Assembly: GCF_014649375.1 (NCBI RefSeq)
Contig: NZ_BMSX01000023.1
Location: forward strand, 1-64,000
From: Streptomyces aurantiogriseus
GTDB taxonomy: Bacteria > Actinomycetota > Actinomycetes > Streptomycetales > Streptomycetaceae
Length of the DNA stretch: 64,000 bases
Direction of reading: 5' to 3'
This document shows, piece after piece, positions 26,152 to 34,902 of the stretch; positions within the stretch are counted from its first letter, which is position 1, and every line of letters begins with the position of its first letter. Made by a program: the position numbers and the translations under genes. Below the pieces are notes generated by a model. It was not told the DNA's origin. It ran no database searches and was given only the letters and a program-made list of their open reading frames with translations.

Positions 26152-26970
26152 CTAGGCCGACGGGCGGATGAAGCTGGTGAGACCGCCGTCCACCACAAGG
26201 GCCGTACCGGTGATGTAGGCGGCTTCGGACGAGGCCAGGAAGAGCACGGCGTCGGCGAGTTCGTCCGGTTCCCCCTCTCGGAGCATGGGAGTGCTGAGCC
26301 TGATCCGCTCTCGGAAGGCGTCGACTCCCCCGGGAGCGAGACCCGTCGTACGGGAGGCGATGTCGGTGTTCATGCCGGCCGGGATGACGATGTTGACGCG
26401 GATACCGTCGGCGACGACTTCGGCGGCGAGGATACGCGTCAGGTGCTCCAGCGCGGCCTTGCTGGCTCCGTACGCGGCCGTCCCCGCGCTAGCCCTTCGG
26501 CCGGCCGCCGAGCCGCAGAAGACGACGGCCCCGCCGGGCGCGAGCAGGGGCCGGAGACTTTGCATGAGGAAGAACGAGCCCTTGACGTTGGTGTCGAACA
26601 CCCTGTCCCACGTGGCCTCGTCCATGTCGTCGAGGCGCTTCATACCGGCGTGCCCCGCGTTGATGTAGGCGGCGTCCACACGGTCGACCTGTGCGGCGAC
26701 CTCGGTGAGCGCGGCCCTGATGCCGGTGACTGTGGAGAGGTCGGCCGCGACGGTGATCGTGCCGTCGCCGATGAGACCGCTCGCGATCTTCAGCTGGTCG
26801 GGGTCCCGGGCGATGACGACCACGCGCGCGCCCTCCCGCGCGAAGGCCTGTGCGGCTGCCAGGCCCAGTCCTCTGCTGCCGCCGGTGACGAGGCAGGTCT
26901 TCCCCAGGAAGCGCTGCCGCCGGTCCTCGACGGCCGGGTCGGGATGTCCCACGTCGGTCGTGCCGTTCAT
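26152..26970 (-). CDS. Short-chain dehydrogenase/reductase
   Basis: Classical SDR of 272 residues: cofactor motif TGGSRGLG near 28, NAG at INAGHAG, catalytic Ser in FCGSAAG and YGASK. It has an N-terminal extension of about 20 residues. The ATG at 26970 has AGAAGGAG upstream. It lies between the ThDP enzyme (31-base gap) and the VOC gene (14-base gap), forming an operon. It may oxidise an alcohol made by the same pathway; the substrate is unknown. Confidence 0.85.
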   Translation of the reverse strand: MNGTTDVGHPDPAVEDRRQRFLGKTCLVTGGSRGLGLAAAQAFAREGARVVVIARDPDQLKIASGLIGDGTITVAADLSTVTGIRAALTEVAAQVDRVDAAYINAGHAGMKRLDDMDEATWDRVFDTNVKGSFFLMQSLRPLLAPGGAVVFCGSAAGRRASAGTAAYGASKAALEHLTRILAAEVVADGIRVNIVIPAGMNTDIASRTTGLAPGGVDAFRERIRLSTPMLREGEPDELADAVLFLASSEAAYITGTALVVDGGLTSFIRPSA

Positions 26971-27001
26971 GACGCTCCTTCTGGTCGCTTCGAGTGTTGG
27001 C

Positions 27002-28699
27002 TCACGCGTCGATCTCGACGCCACCGAACGGGGCTCCGCCGTTCAGGACGCGCTCCTCGGGAGGAATGGGCGCGAGGCTCACCCGTACGTCGATGCACGT
27101 CGGCCGGCGGGACGCGAGTGCCGCCTCGATCGCCGGGCGCAGCTGGTCCGGCTCGGTGACGTCGACGCCGTCCGCGCCGAGGGCTCGGGCCGCGCCGCTG
27201 TAGGAGCCGTTCTCCAGGCGGTTGTTGGTGACGCGGTCCTGTCCGAAGAAGAACTGCTGGGTGTGCAGGGTGGCGCCCCAGGCCTGGTTGTTGAGGACGA
27301 TCACGACGACCGGGAGTCCCGCTCTGACGAGGGTGTCGAACTCGGCGAGGCTGTAGCCGACGGCGCCGTCGCCGGTGACGAGGATCGTCGCCTTGTCGGG
27401 ATGTGCGTACTGCGCTCCCAGGGCCACGCCGAAGTTGCTGCCCATCGCACTGAGGTAGCCGTGCCCGAGATAGTGGGCCAGCGGTGCGAGCGCGATCGTC
27501 TCGGAGAGCCACAGCTCGGTCAGGGCGCCGTCGACGACCACAGTGGCCTGTTCTGGGACGCTTTCGGCGATCGTGCGGACCGCGAGGTAGGGGTGGATCG
27601 CGGCGTCCTCGTGCTCCTCGGTCTCGGCGGCGAGTGCGGACCGCCGAACGGCCAAGACGTCGCGCAGGGACGCCAGCCAGTCGTCGCGTCCCGCGGGCAC
27701 AGGCGCCGCGTCCAGCCGCTCGTTCAGCAGGCGGACCGTGCCGACCGGGTCGGCCTGGACGCCGAGTTCGACGTCCTGCAGACGGCCGAGTTCCCGGCCG
27801 TCCGGGTCGATCTGGAAGATCCGCGCGCTCTTCGGGAGCAGTCGGCCCGTGCCGAACTGGGTGGCCATTCCGAAGCGCAGCCCGAGCATCAGAACCAGGT
27901 CGGGCCGCTCCTCGTCGGGGACGGTGGCCAGGGTCTGGAGGAGGCCGATGTGCTGTTCGGAGCCGGCGATCGCCCCGAGGCCCTCCCAGTCGGAGAACAG
28001 GGGCACTCCGGTCCGGGCGGCGAACTGGTGCAACTGCGCGCGTGCCTCGGCGGTGACGAAGGACTTGCCGACCAGTGCGATCGGGCGCCGGGCGGTGCTG
28101 AGCGCCTCGATGATGCGGTCGACGGCACCGGCGGGGGAGACACCGGTGCCGTCGACCTCGACGCGGTAGTCGTCGACATCGTCGACGTCCACCGACTGGC
28201 GCAGGACGTCCCAGGGAATGTCCAGGAGCACCGGGCCCTTGGGCTCCGACCGTGCGATGCGGATCGCCTGCGCGACCAGGCGCGGGATCAGCTCGGCTCG
28301 GGTGACGCGGTGCGCGAACTTGGTCACCGGGGCCGCCATGGCGACCTGGTCGAACCCGGCCTGCTGGTCATTGATCTGGTCCGTCTCCAGCGGGCCGGAG
28401 CCCGCGAGGTAGAGGACGGGGGTCCGGTCCAGGTAGGCGTTGGCGACAGAGGTCAGGACGTTGGTGAAGCCGCCGCCGGCCGTGACGACGGCGACCCCCA
28501 GATCCCCGGTGACCCGTGCGTATCCCTCGGCCGCGTGGCCGGCGTTCATCTCGTGCCGTACGTCGACGACCCGCAGCTTGGCGTCCAGGGCGTCCTGGAG
28601 GATGCCGTCGATGTGCGCTCCGGGCAGGCCGAAGGCCACGTCGACCCCGGCTCGCCGCAGCGTTCGCACGACGAGCCCACTACCGGTTGCGGTTGCCAT
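27002..28699 (-). CDS. Thiamine-diphosphate-dependent enzyme (acetolactate synthase / benzoylformate decarboxylase family)
   Basis: Protein of 565 residues with the three-domain ThDP fold: N-terminal PYR domain with the catalytic Glu in VRHEMNAGHAAEGYAR, central domain, and C-terminal PP domain with GDGAVGYSLAEFDTL...VLNNQ. The family covers acetolactate synthases, benzoylformate decarboxylases and oxalyl-CoA decarboxylases. Next to aryl-alcohol dehydrogenase and aromatic monooxygenase genes, a 2-oxo acid decarboxylase or carboligase acting on an aromatic side chain is the best guess. An IclR-type palindrome lies 119 bp upstream. Confidence 0.82.
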   Translation of the reverse strand: MATATGSGLVVRTLRRAGVDVAFGLPGAHIDGILQDALDAKLRVVDVRHEMNAGHAAEGYARVTGDLGVAVVTAGGGFTNVLTSVANAYLDRTPVLYLAGSGPLETDQINDQQAGFDQVAMAAPVTKFAHRVTRAELIPRLVAQAIRIARSEPKGPVLLDIPWDVLRQSVDVDDVDDYRVEVDGTGVSPAGAVDRIIEALSTARRPIALVGKSFVTAEARAQLHQFAARTGVPLFSDWEGLGAIAGSEQHIGLLQTLATVPDEERPDLVLMLGLRFGMATQFGTGRLLPKSARIFQIDPDGRELGRLQDVELGVQADPVGTVRLLNERLDAAPVPAGRDDWLASLRDVLAVRRSALAAETEEHEDAAIHPYLAVRTIAESVPEQATVVVDGALTELWLSETIALAPLAHYLGHGYLSAMGSNFGVALGAQYAHPDKATILVTGDGAVGYSLAEFDTLVRAGLPVVVIVLNNQAWGATLHTQQFFFGQDRVTNNRLENGSYSGAARALGADGVDVTEPDQLRPAIEAALASRRPTCIDVRVSLAPIPPEERVLNGGAPFGGVEIDA

Positions 28700-28817
28700 T
28701 CGATGGTCCGCCTCTCTGGACGTACTCAGGGTTTCGACAAGGGTCGCTGGGACAAGGCCGCAGCTCGGGCCGCCCGTACCGCAGTCTGGGTGGGGCCTTG
28801 GGGCACGGCAATGGCGG

Positions 28818-28834
28818 TGTTCGTTGGACGGCCA
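28818..28834. promoter_or_regulatory. IclR-type operator, copy 1
   Basis: TGTTCGTTGGACGGCCA: the left arm is identical to the perfect site at 34658 and the right arm differs at two positions. It lies upstream of the ThDP enzyme operon. Confidence 0.5.
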
Positions 28835-28894
28835 ATGCCTTGATCGATATCGAACGGTCGTGACCCGACGGCCGGGCGGCTCGCGGAAGCGATG

Positions 28895-29995
28895 TCAGGT
28901 TTCCGGCATCCTGAGCACGGCCTTGATCACACGCCCGGAACCGGTCTCCGTCCACGCCCGGGCGAAGTCGCTGAAAGGGAACTCCTCGATCATCCGGTCG
29001 AAGGGGAAACGGCCCGCCCGCCAGTGATCGACGAGTTGAGGGATCAGCGCGTGGGGGTTGGCCGAGCCGCCGATGATCCCTTGAAGCCTGCGACCGCCGG
29101 CGAGCAGAAATCCGGTGTCCGGCACCCATTCGCCCGCGGGTGCCACCACGTAGCCGAGGGTGCCTTCGACCCCCAGGCACGTCGTCGCGGTCGCGTAGAC
29201 GGACGGTACGTCCGCGGTGACGAACGCGAAGTCGAAGCCGTCAGGAGCGATGTCCCGCAGCGCCTGGTCGGCACCGGCACCGCCCAGCACGGTGTCGGTC
29301 GCTCCCAACTCCCTGGCGAGGTCGAGCCGAGGCTCGTTGATGTCGACGGCGACGATGCGCCGGGCACCCGCGAGACGGGCGGCCGTGACGGCCGCGAGCC
29401 CCACTCCTCCGGTGCCGAACACCGCGATCGACTGTCCGGGGCGGAGCCGGAACGCCTCCAGGACCGAGCCCGCCCCCGTGATGACACCGCAGCCGAGCGG
29501 TCCCATCAGGTGCAGCGGGACGTCCTTCGGCAGGAATACCGCGCTCCGCGCGGGCGCCAGCGCGTACGTCGCGAAGGAGGACTGCCCGAAGAACACCGCC
29601 GCGACCCGGTCACCGTCCTGGGTGATCGGTGAGCTGCCGTCGAGCCGTGCGCCACCGAAAGCAACGCGCATCGCCTCCCGGCAATAGGTGGGCCGCGCGT
29701 CGAGACAGCGGGGACACACACCGCAGGAGTTGCCCGAGAGCACCACGTGGTCACCGGGCGCAAGGCGTGTCACCCCGGCACCGACGGCCTCCACGACGCC
29801 CGCACCCTCGTGCCCGAGCACGATCGGACGAGGCACGGGAGGCCCATGGCCGTTGTGCGCGTTGATGTCGGTGTGGCAGATCCCGGTGGCCACGATGCGC
29901 ACGAGGACCTCGTCCGGCCTCGGTTCCTCGAGGTCGACATGTTCGAGTTCGGGGACGGTCCGGCTCTCGCGGGACACCGCAGCAGTGATCTTCAT
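28895..29995 (-). CDS. Zinc-dependent alcohol dehydrogenase (aryl-alcohol type)
   Basis: MDR-family enzyme of 366 residues. Catalytic zinc ligands are seen in GICHTD and GHEGAG, structural zinc cysteines in CGVCPRCLDARPTYC, and the nucleotide motif in FGTGGVGLAA. The overall type matches benzyl/aryl-alcohol dehydrogenases (XylB-like). The start overlaps the stop of the FAD monooxygenase gene by four bases (ATGA), so both are co-translated. It likely interconverts an aromatic alcohol and aldehyde. Confidence 0.88.
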   Translation of the reverse strand: MKITAAVSRESRTVPELEHVDLEEPRPDEVLVRIVATGICHTDINAHNGHGPPVPRPIVLGHEGAGVVEAVGAGVTRLAPGDHVVLSGNSCGVCPRCLDARPTYCREAMRVAFGGARLDGSSPITQDGDRVAAVFFGQSSFATYALAPARSAVFLPKDVPLHLMGPLGCGVITGAGSVLEAFRLRPGQSIAVFGTGGVGLAAVTAARLAGARRIVAVDINEPRLDLARELGATDTVLGGAGADQALRDIAPDGFDFAFVTADVPSVYATATTCLGVEGTLGYVVAPAGEWVPDTGFLLAGGRRLQGIIGGSANPHALIPQLVDHWRAGRFPFDRMIEEFPFSDFARAWTETGSGRVIKAVLRMPET

Positions 29996-31179
29996 GAGAC
30001 GGCGACCTCGGGGTCGTACTCGTAGATCCAGCCATTGGCCTTGAGGGGGTCGGCCTGGGAGTACGCCAGGTCGCGAGCCTGCTGCTCGGGGCCGTCGGGA
30101 AGGTGGTTGACATGGGACCTGCCGTGCGACACCTGCTGGAGGCGGGCCGTGCGGCGGCGACGCAGTTCCTCGTAGCGGCCCAGCGCCGCGATCGGGTTGC
30201 CCGGGTCCGCCGCGAGGCACAGGGCCAGGACGGCGCCGTCCTCGATCGCCTGGGCGGCGCCCTGGGCGAAGAACGGGAACATCGGATGGGCCGCGTCGCC
30301 CAGCAGGGTCGCATTGCCGCGGTTCCAGCGGTCGAGGGGCTCACGGTCGAGCAGCGCCCAGCGCCCCGGCGTGTCGGCCGCCTTGATCAGTTCGACCAGC
30401 CGCGGGTCCCAGCCGGCGAATTCGCCGAGCAGTTCCTCGACCGTCGCGGTGGCCGTCCATGACTCCACGCTGTCGGCTCCGGCCGGCGCGAAGGCGACGA
30501 GGTTGACGTACTCCTCGCCGGAGACCGGGTAGTGCACGAGATGGTGGTCGGGGCCGATCCAGAGGGTCTGGGCGCGCCGCCTGGCGAAGTCGGGTGCCTT
30601 CTGCGCCGGTACGAGGGCCCGGAAGGCGCAGATGCCCGAGTCCCGCGCCTGAGTCGGGCCGACGATGGCGCCGCGCACGCGCGAGTGGACTCCGTCGGCG
30701 CCGATGAGGATGTCCGGACGGACCGTCTCGCCGTCCTCGAACCGGAGAACCGCCTGTTCGCCTTCGAACTCGACGGAGACGCAGCGCCTGCCGAGGTGGA
30801 TCGAGTGCTCGGGGACGGCCGACCTCAGGGCGTCCAGCAGGTCGGCGCGGTGGGCGGTGTAGGTGTGCTCGCCGTACAGGCGTATGCACCCCTCCTCCAG
30901 GTTCTCGGCGGACAGGACGGTGCCGTCCTCCCAGCGCCGGAACTCCCAGCCGGTCTCCAGCCGCACCGCACGCTCGACGAACCGGTCCAGGGCTCCGAGG
31001 CGTCGCAGGAGGCGGGCGGCGTTGGGCGCGATCACCAGGCCGGCGCCCACCTCGGTCAGAGCGGCCGCCTGCTCGTACACGTGGCTGTCGAAGCCCTGGT
31101 CGCGCAGGAAGGCCGCGGCGGCCAGGCCCCCGATGCCGCCGCCGAGGATCGCGATCTTGGGGCCGTTCTCAGTACTCAT
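29992..31179 (-). CDS. FAD-dependent aromatic monooxygenase (salicylate / 3-hydroxybenzoate hydroxylase type)
   Basis: Group A flavoprotein hydroxylase of 395 residues. FAD motifs are GGGIGG near the N-terminus, GADGVHSRVRG in the middle and GDAAHPMFPFFAQGAAQAIEDG toward the C-terminus. It hydroxylates a phenolic acid using NAD(P)H and oxygen. The ATG at 31179 is taken because it leads directly into the FAD fold; an extension to 31230 would run over the intergenic control region. It is divergent from the IclR gene, with the IclR-type site between. Confidence 0.87.
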   Translation of the reverse strand: MSTENGPKIAILGGGIGGLAAAAFLRDQGFDSHVYEQAAALTEVGAGLVIAPNAARLLRRLGALDRFVERAVRLETGWEFRRWEDGTVLSAENLEEGCIRLYGEHTYTAHRADLLDALRSAVPEHSIHLGRRCVSVEFEGEQAVLRFEDGETVRPDILIGADGVHSRVRGAIVGPTQARDSGICAFRALVPAQKAPDFARRRAQTLWIGPDHHLVHYPVSGEEYVNLVAFAPAGADSVESWTATATVEELLGEFAGWDPRLVELIKAADTPGRWALLDREPLDRWNRGNATLLGDAAHPMFPFFAQGAAQAIEDGAVLALCLAADPGNPIAALGRYEELRRRRTARLQQVSHGRSHVNHLPDGPEQQARDLAYSQADPLKANGWIYEYDPEVAVS

Positions 31180-31264
31180 GTGGTTTCTACTCCCGTGGAC
31201 CTCGACGAGGTGGTGACTGGCTGTCTCCAAGAGTCGGGCAGGTCGCGCGTTGTTAGAACATCGT

Positions 31265-31281
31265 CATCCATCCAACGAACA
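31265..31281. promoter_or_regulatory. IclR-type operator, copy 2 (half-site conserved)
   Basis: CCAACGAACA at 31272-31281 is the reverse complement of TGTTCGTTGG, the left part of the perfect site at 34658. The other arm is degenerate. It lies in the divergent region between the FAD monooxygenase and IclR genes. Confidence 0.45.
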
Positions 31282-31326
31282 TTCACGGTAGAGTGGCCGA
31301 GGCCAGGAACGATGAAGGAGCGGCCC

Positions 31327-32106
31327 ATGCCTCGCGCGAACGAGCCCGGACGGACCGTCAGTTCTCGCCTGTGGGATCTGCTGTTCGCCTTCGACTCCGA
31401 CCACGCCGAGCTGACCCTCGCCGATCTGGTGAGGCGCACCGGCATGCCGCACGCCACCGCGCGGCGCCTCACGCTCGAACTCGTGGAGGCCGGGGCGCTG
31501 GAGCGCACCGCCGACAACCGGTTCGCGATCGGCCTGCGGCTGTGGCGTCTGGGCACGCTCGCCCCGCGCGCGGAGACGCTTCGCAGTGCCGCGCAGCCGT
31601 TCGTGGAGGACCTGTACACGGCGCTGCGCCAGCATGTGCAGCTGGCCGTCCTCCAGGGCGACCAGGCCGTGATCATCGAGCGGCTGTCGGCGGTCAACGC
31701 CGTCGGTCTGACCTCGCAGGTCGGCGGCCATCTGCCGTTGCACTGCTCAGGTGTCGGGAAGGTGCTGCTGAGCCACGGCAGCCCGGAGTTCATCGACGAG
31801 GTGCTGGCGGGCAGGCTGCAGCGCTTCACCCCGAAGACGATCGTGGACCCGGCGGAGCTCCGCCGCGAACTGGCGTCCTGTCGCTCCACCGGCACGGTGG
31901 TCGTCAAGGAGGAGCTGAGCGAAGGCGCCGAGTCCGTCGCGACGCGCATCGTCGACGGCCGCGGCAAGGTCGTCGCGGCGCTGTCCGTCGTGGTGGCCGC
32001 GGGTTCGATCAAACTACAGGCGGCCGTTCCCTCGCTGATCGCGAGCGGGCTGGGGCTGTCGAGGAGTCTCGGCTGGCGGCCTGGCATTCCCATTCGCACG
32101 TGGTGA
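31327..32106 (+). CDS. IclR family transcriptional regulator
   Basis: Protein of 259 residues: N-terminal winged HTH (LADLVRRTGMPHATARRLTLELVEAGALER, residues about 28-57) and C-terminal effector domain (HLPLHCSGVGKVLLSHG through SVATRIVDGRGKVVAALSV). The ATG at 31327 has AAGGAG seven bases upstream; an ATG at 31312 is possible but poorer. IclR proteins commonly control aromatic catabolism. Palindromes of the type GTTCG-N5-CGAAC, as known for PobR/PcaU-like regulators, stand beside it and before several neighbouring units. Confidence 0.9.
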   Translation: MPRANEPGRTVSSRLWDLLFAFDSDHAELTLADLVRRTGMPHATARRLTLELVEAGALERTADNRFAIGLRLWRLGTLAPRAETLRSAAQPFVEDLYTALRQHVQLAVLQGDQAVIIERLSAVNAVGLTSQVGGHLPLHCSGVGKVLLSHGSPEFIDEVLAGRLQRFTPKTIVDPAELRRELASCRSTGTVVVKEELSEGAESVATRIVDGRGKVVAALSVVVAAGSIKLQAAVPSLIASGLGLSRSLGWRPGIPIRTW

Positions 32107-32134
32107 CCTCTCCCCCGGCGGGGAAACCGGCGCG

Positions 32135-32554
32135 TCATACCGCGGGCTGCCGCCGGGAGAGCTGCATGTGGCCGAGCCGCCATCCCTCGTCGGTCGCGAA
32201 CCACACCCGGGTGGCCACCGCCTGCACCAGAAACGGCGGCAGATCGGGCACGCGCCGGATGCTCATCTTCTGGAAGCACGTCACGACGGCCCGCCCGGCA
32301 CGCTCCCGGCAGGTCACCTCGCTGGTCTCGGCCTCGATGGTGGCTCCCATCGACGCGTTGTAGGCGAGGAAGCGCTCGCGGTCGTGCACGTTGCCGACCG
32401 GGCCGTGGACGATCGCGCAGTTGGGGAGCATGAGCGCACGCTGCTCCTCGTCCCCTTCCGTGAGCGCGACCAGCCACGCCGCCTCCGCCTGGGCGACCGT
32501 GTCCGGCATGTGGACCGTGTCCGTACTGCTCGGTGCCGACTGTGTGCTGGTCAT
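32135..32554 (-). CDS. NTF2-fold (SnoaL-like) protein, paralogue
   Basis: Protein of 139 residues, clearly related to the one at 7189-7590: both contain QAEAAWLVAL, a VHGPVG core, VTCFQKM/TTCLQEM and GWRL-HM near the end. The two lie in different aromatic modules 25 kb apart. The ATG at 32554 has GGAG nearby. It follows the MFS gene by 158 bp on the same strand. Probably a dehydratase, isomerase or accessory protein for a hydroxylated intermediate. Confidence 0.72.
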   Translation of the reverse strand: MTSTQSAPSSTDTVHMPDTVAQAEAAWLVALTEGDEEQRALMLPNCAIVHGPVGNVHDRERFLAYNASMGATIEAETSEVTCRERAGRAVVTCFQKMSIRRVPDLPPFLVQAVATRVWFATDEGWRLGHMQLSRRQPAV

Positions 32555-32712
32555 GGTCCTACTCCTGTCCGAGTGGGTCGTGTGGTCGTTGTGCGTTGTA
32601 CGCCGTGGCCCGCCGCGGTGGCCGCTCCCGAGAAGGAGTGGGCGCGACGGGCGATCCGGCGGTCCTGTCCGGCCTGCTGCCCGTGTCCGGTGCCCGCAGG
32701 TTCGTCGGGCGG

Positions 32713-34422
32713 TCAGTCGTCGAGGGTGTGCGGGTTGTCGTCGAGATGAGTCGCGCCTATACCACCGCGCGCACCCACGAGCGTGAGGGCCGCCGCCACG
32801 AGAGCGGCCACGCCACCGAGTGTGTAGGCGATGGAGTAGCTGCTGCTGAGGGCGTCGAAAGCGACGTCCTTGAGTGGGTTGAAGGGCATGGACCCCCCGT
32901 CCGGCAGCGGGATGGTGGCCGGTACCGAGTTGGCGCCGAGCGGGCCCGACTCCACGGCGTGCACGGTGGCTTCGAGCTGCGGTCTCTGGGCCGCGGGGGC
33001 GTTGGCCGCGGAGGCCTGGAAAGCCTCGTAGGCGCTCTTCAGACCGGCGTTGCCGGCCACTTCGCGGGCGATCTCCTTGGCCGCGTGGCCCAGTGCGACA
33101 GCGCCGACGATCGCGGGGGCAAGAGCGAACCCGAGGTCCCGGAACATGCTGGTGACGCCGCTGGCCATACCCGCGAGGCGGTTGGGCAGGGTGTTGACCG
33201 CGACCGCGCTGACGGAGGCGATGGCGAGCGCCGAGCCGACACCGACGAAGACCAGCGGCACGACGATGGCGCCCAGGCCCCGGTTGCTCGCCGGTACCTG
33301 GGCGAACCACAGCCCGCCGGCACCCACCAGAATCAGGGCGGAGAAGAGCACCCACCGGGGGTTGTAGCGCTCCAGCAGCTTGGAGGTGAGGGGCAGCAGC
33401 ACCAGCCCGATGCCGCCGAAGAAGAGGTACGCGACGGAACTGCGCAGCGGGCTGAATCCCTGGATGGTGGTGAGCCGGATGCTGGTGGAGTACATGATCG
33501 CCAGGAAGGCGAACATGCCGATCAGGGTGACCACCGAGTTCATGGCGAACGCCCGGTTCTTGAACACGCTCAGGGCGAGCAGCGGCTCGGTCACCCGGCT
33601 CTCGGCGAAGACGAACAGCGCGAGGAAGACGGCCGCGACGACGAACGCGACGACGATCTCCGGGCTCGCCCAGCCGCTCTCGGGGCCTTGGATCACGGCG
33701 TACATCAGCGCGAACAGGCCGAGCGCGGCAGTGATCTGGCCCGGCCAGTCGATGGAGCGCCCCTCGGGCGAGGCGGAGTTCTGGGCAAGGGCCTGCGACA
33801 GGACCACGCTCGCGGCGGCGAGGACCAGAACACCGACGAAGGCCCACCGCCAGTTCGCGTTCCCGGCCCAGCCGCTCTCGATCTTGGCGGCCACACCCGC
33901 CAGCAGCGGCCCGAGGAAGCCGCCGACCGACAGCGCGGAGGCCCAGACCGCCACGCCACGCGCTCGGGTGGCGGTGGTGTGCGTACCGGCCGCCACCATG
34001 GCGAGGCTCGTCGGGAAGACGGCCGCGGCCCCGATACCGCTGAGGAGTTGGGCCAGGATCAGCAACGTCACACGGGTGTCGGTCGACGATCCCCCGCCGG
34101 GTACCAGGATCGCGAGAACCGAGCCCACGCCGATGAGCGCGGCGCCCCCGACGAGCAGGCGCTTGCGGCCGAACAGGTCACCGAACACGCCGAAGCCCAG
34201 TCCCAACGCGGCCACGGGAAGCATGAACGCCTCGACGATCCACGTCAGCTGTGCCGAGGACGGCGCGAGATCCTGCTGGATCAGCCCGGTGATGAGCGAG
34301 GGGACGGAAAGGGCTATCTGAGCGAGGCACACCGCGAGAACCACCGCGGCCAAGGTGCCGGGCCTCAGGGTGTATCTGCCGGCCTCGTCACTTGCCTCAC
34401 TGGGTGAATCGATCTGGACCAT
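32713..34422 (-). CDS. MFS transporter, DHA2 (14-helix) type
   Basis: Membrane protein of 569 residues with the DHA2 pattern: FGVFGDLFGRKRLLVGGA after helix 2, and about 14 hydrophobic segments. A large loop lies before the last helix (residues about 455-525). It exports or imports an aromatic acid or drug. The ATG at 34422 has GAGGAG six bases upstream; the frame is open to 34623 but that part is Arg-rich and unlike the family. A perfect IclR-type palindrome lies 236 bp upstream. Confidence 0.88.
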   Translation of the reverse strand: MVQIDSPSEASDEAGRYTLRPGTLAAVVLAVCLAQIALSVPSLITGLIQQDLAPSSAQLTWIVEAFMLPVAALGLGFGVFGDLFGRKRLLVGGAALIGVGSVLAILVPGGGSSTDTRVTLLILAQLLSGIGAAAVFPTSLAMVAAGTHTTATRARGVAVWASALSVGGFLGPLLAGVAAKIESGWAGNANWRWAFVGVLVLAAASVVLSQALAQNSASPEGRSIDWPGQITAALGLFALMYAVIQGPESGWASPEIVVAFVVAAVFLALFVFAESRVTEPLLALSVFKNRAFAMNSVVTLIGMFAFLAIMYSTSIRLTTIQGFSPLRSSVAYLFFGGIGLVLLPLTSKLLERYNPRWVLFSALILVGAGGLWFAQVPASNRGLGAIVVPLVFVGVGSALAIASVSAVAVNTLPNRLAGMASGVTSMFRDLGFALAPAIVGAVALGHAAKEIAREVAGNAGLKSAYEAFQASAANAPAAQRPQLEATVHAVESGPLGANSVPATIPLPDGGSMPFNPLKDVAFDALSSSYSIAYTLGGVAALVAAALTLVGARGGIGATHLDDNPHTLDD

Positions 34423-34657
34423 GGATGACTCCTCGCGCACAGTGCGCTGCTGTCGGAACCGACGTTCGCCGCCGGACCTTGCTGGGGTGCCTCTGTCCTG
34501 CCGTACGGCGACGCCGCTGCCGAACCGCCGCCCCGGGGCCCTCGCGGACCGCCTCCGCGTGGCTCTGCGACCAACCTGACTCAGGACGCTCGGCGTGGTG
34601 AGCGACCTGCCGAGCAGCGACAAGGTAGGAAGTGACCCCCGTCACGCTCAATGGACA

Positions 34658-34674
34658 TGTTCGTTGGACGAACA
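34658..34674. promoter_or_regulatory. IclR-type operator, copy 3 (perfect arms)
   Basis: TGTTCGT-TGG-ACGAACA has perfect 7-bp arms. It is the best copy of the four and lies between the MFS gene and the TetR gene. Three related copies are at 28818, 31265 and 51929. Confidence 0.6.
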
Positions 34675-34823
34675 AGTCATCAGCGGTTCGCGGTGTTGAC
34701 CCGCGATGTCGACGCGCCCTGGCCATGGGTGACGCGGCCGGGACACCGGCTTGAGGAGGAACGGCTCGGACGCGAACCGCCGCCGGGAGCCATAGCCGGC
34801 CACCGGGAACCATGAAACACAAC

Positions 34824-34840
34824 CTAGAAGCCCGCTCTAG
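34824..34840. promoter_or_regulatory. TetR-type operator, copy 1
   Basis: CTAGAAG-CCC-GCTCTAG lies 63 bases upstream of the TetR start, a usual place for autoregulation. The same 17-bp pattern occurs at 54575, 60139 and 60225 in front of the P450-system genes. Confidence 0.65.
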
Positions 34841-34902
34841 AGTCTAAACTGGACCAGACCGTCCCCATCAGCAGTTGTGTCGACGAGAAGAGTGCGAAGC
34901 GG

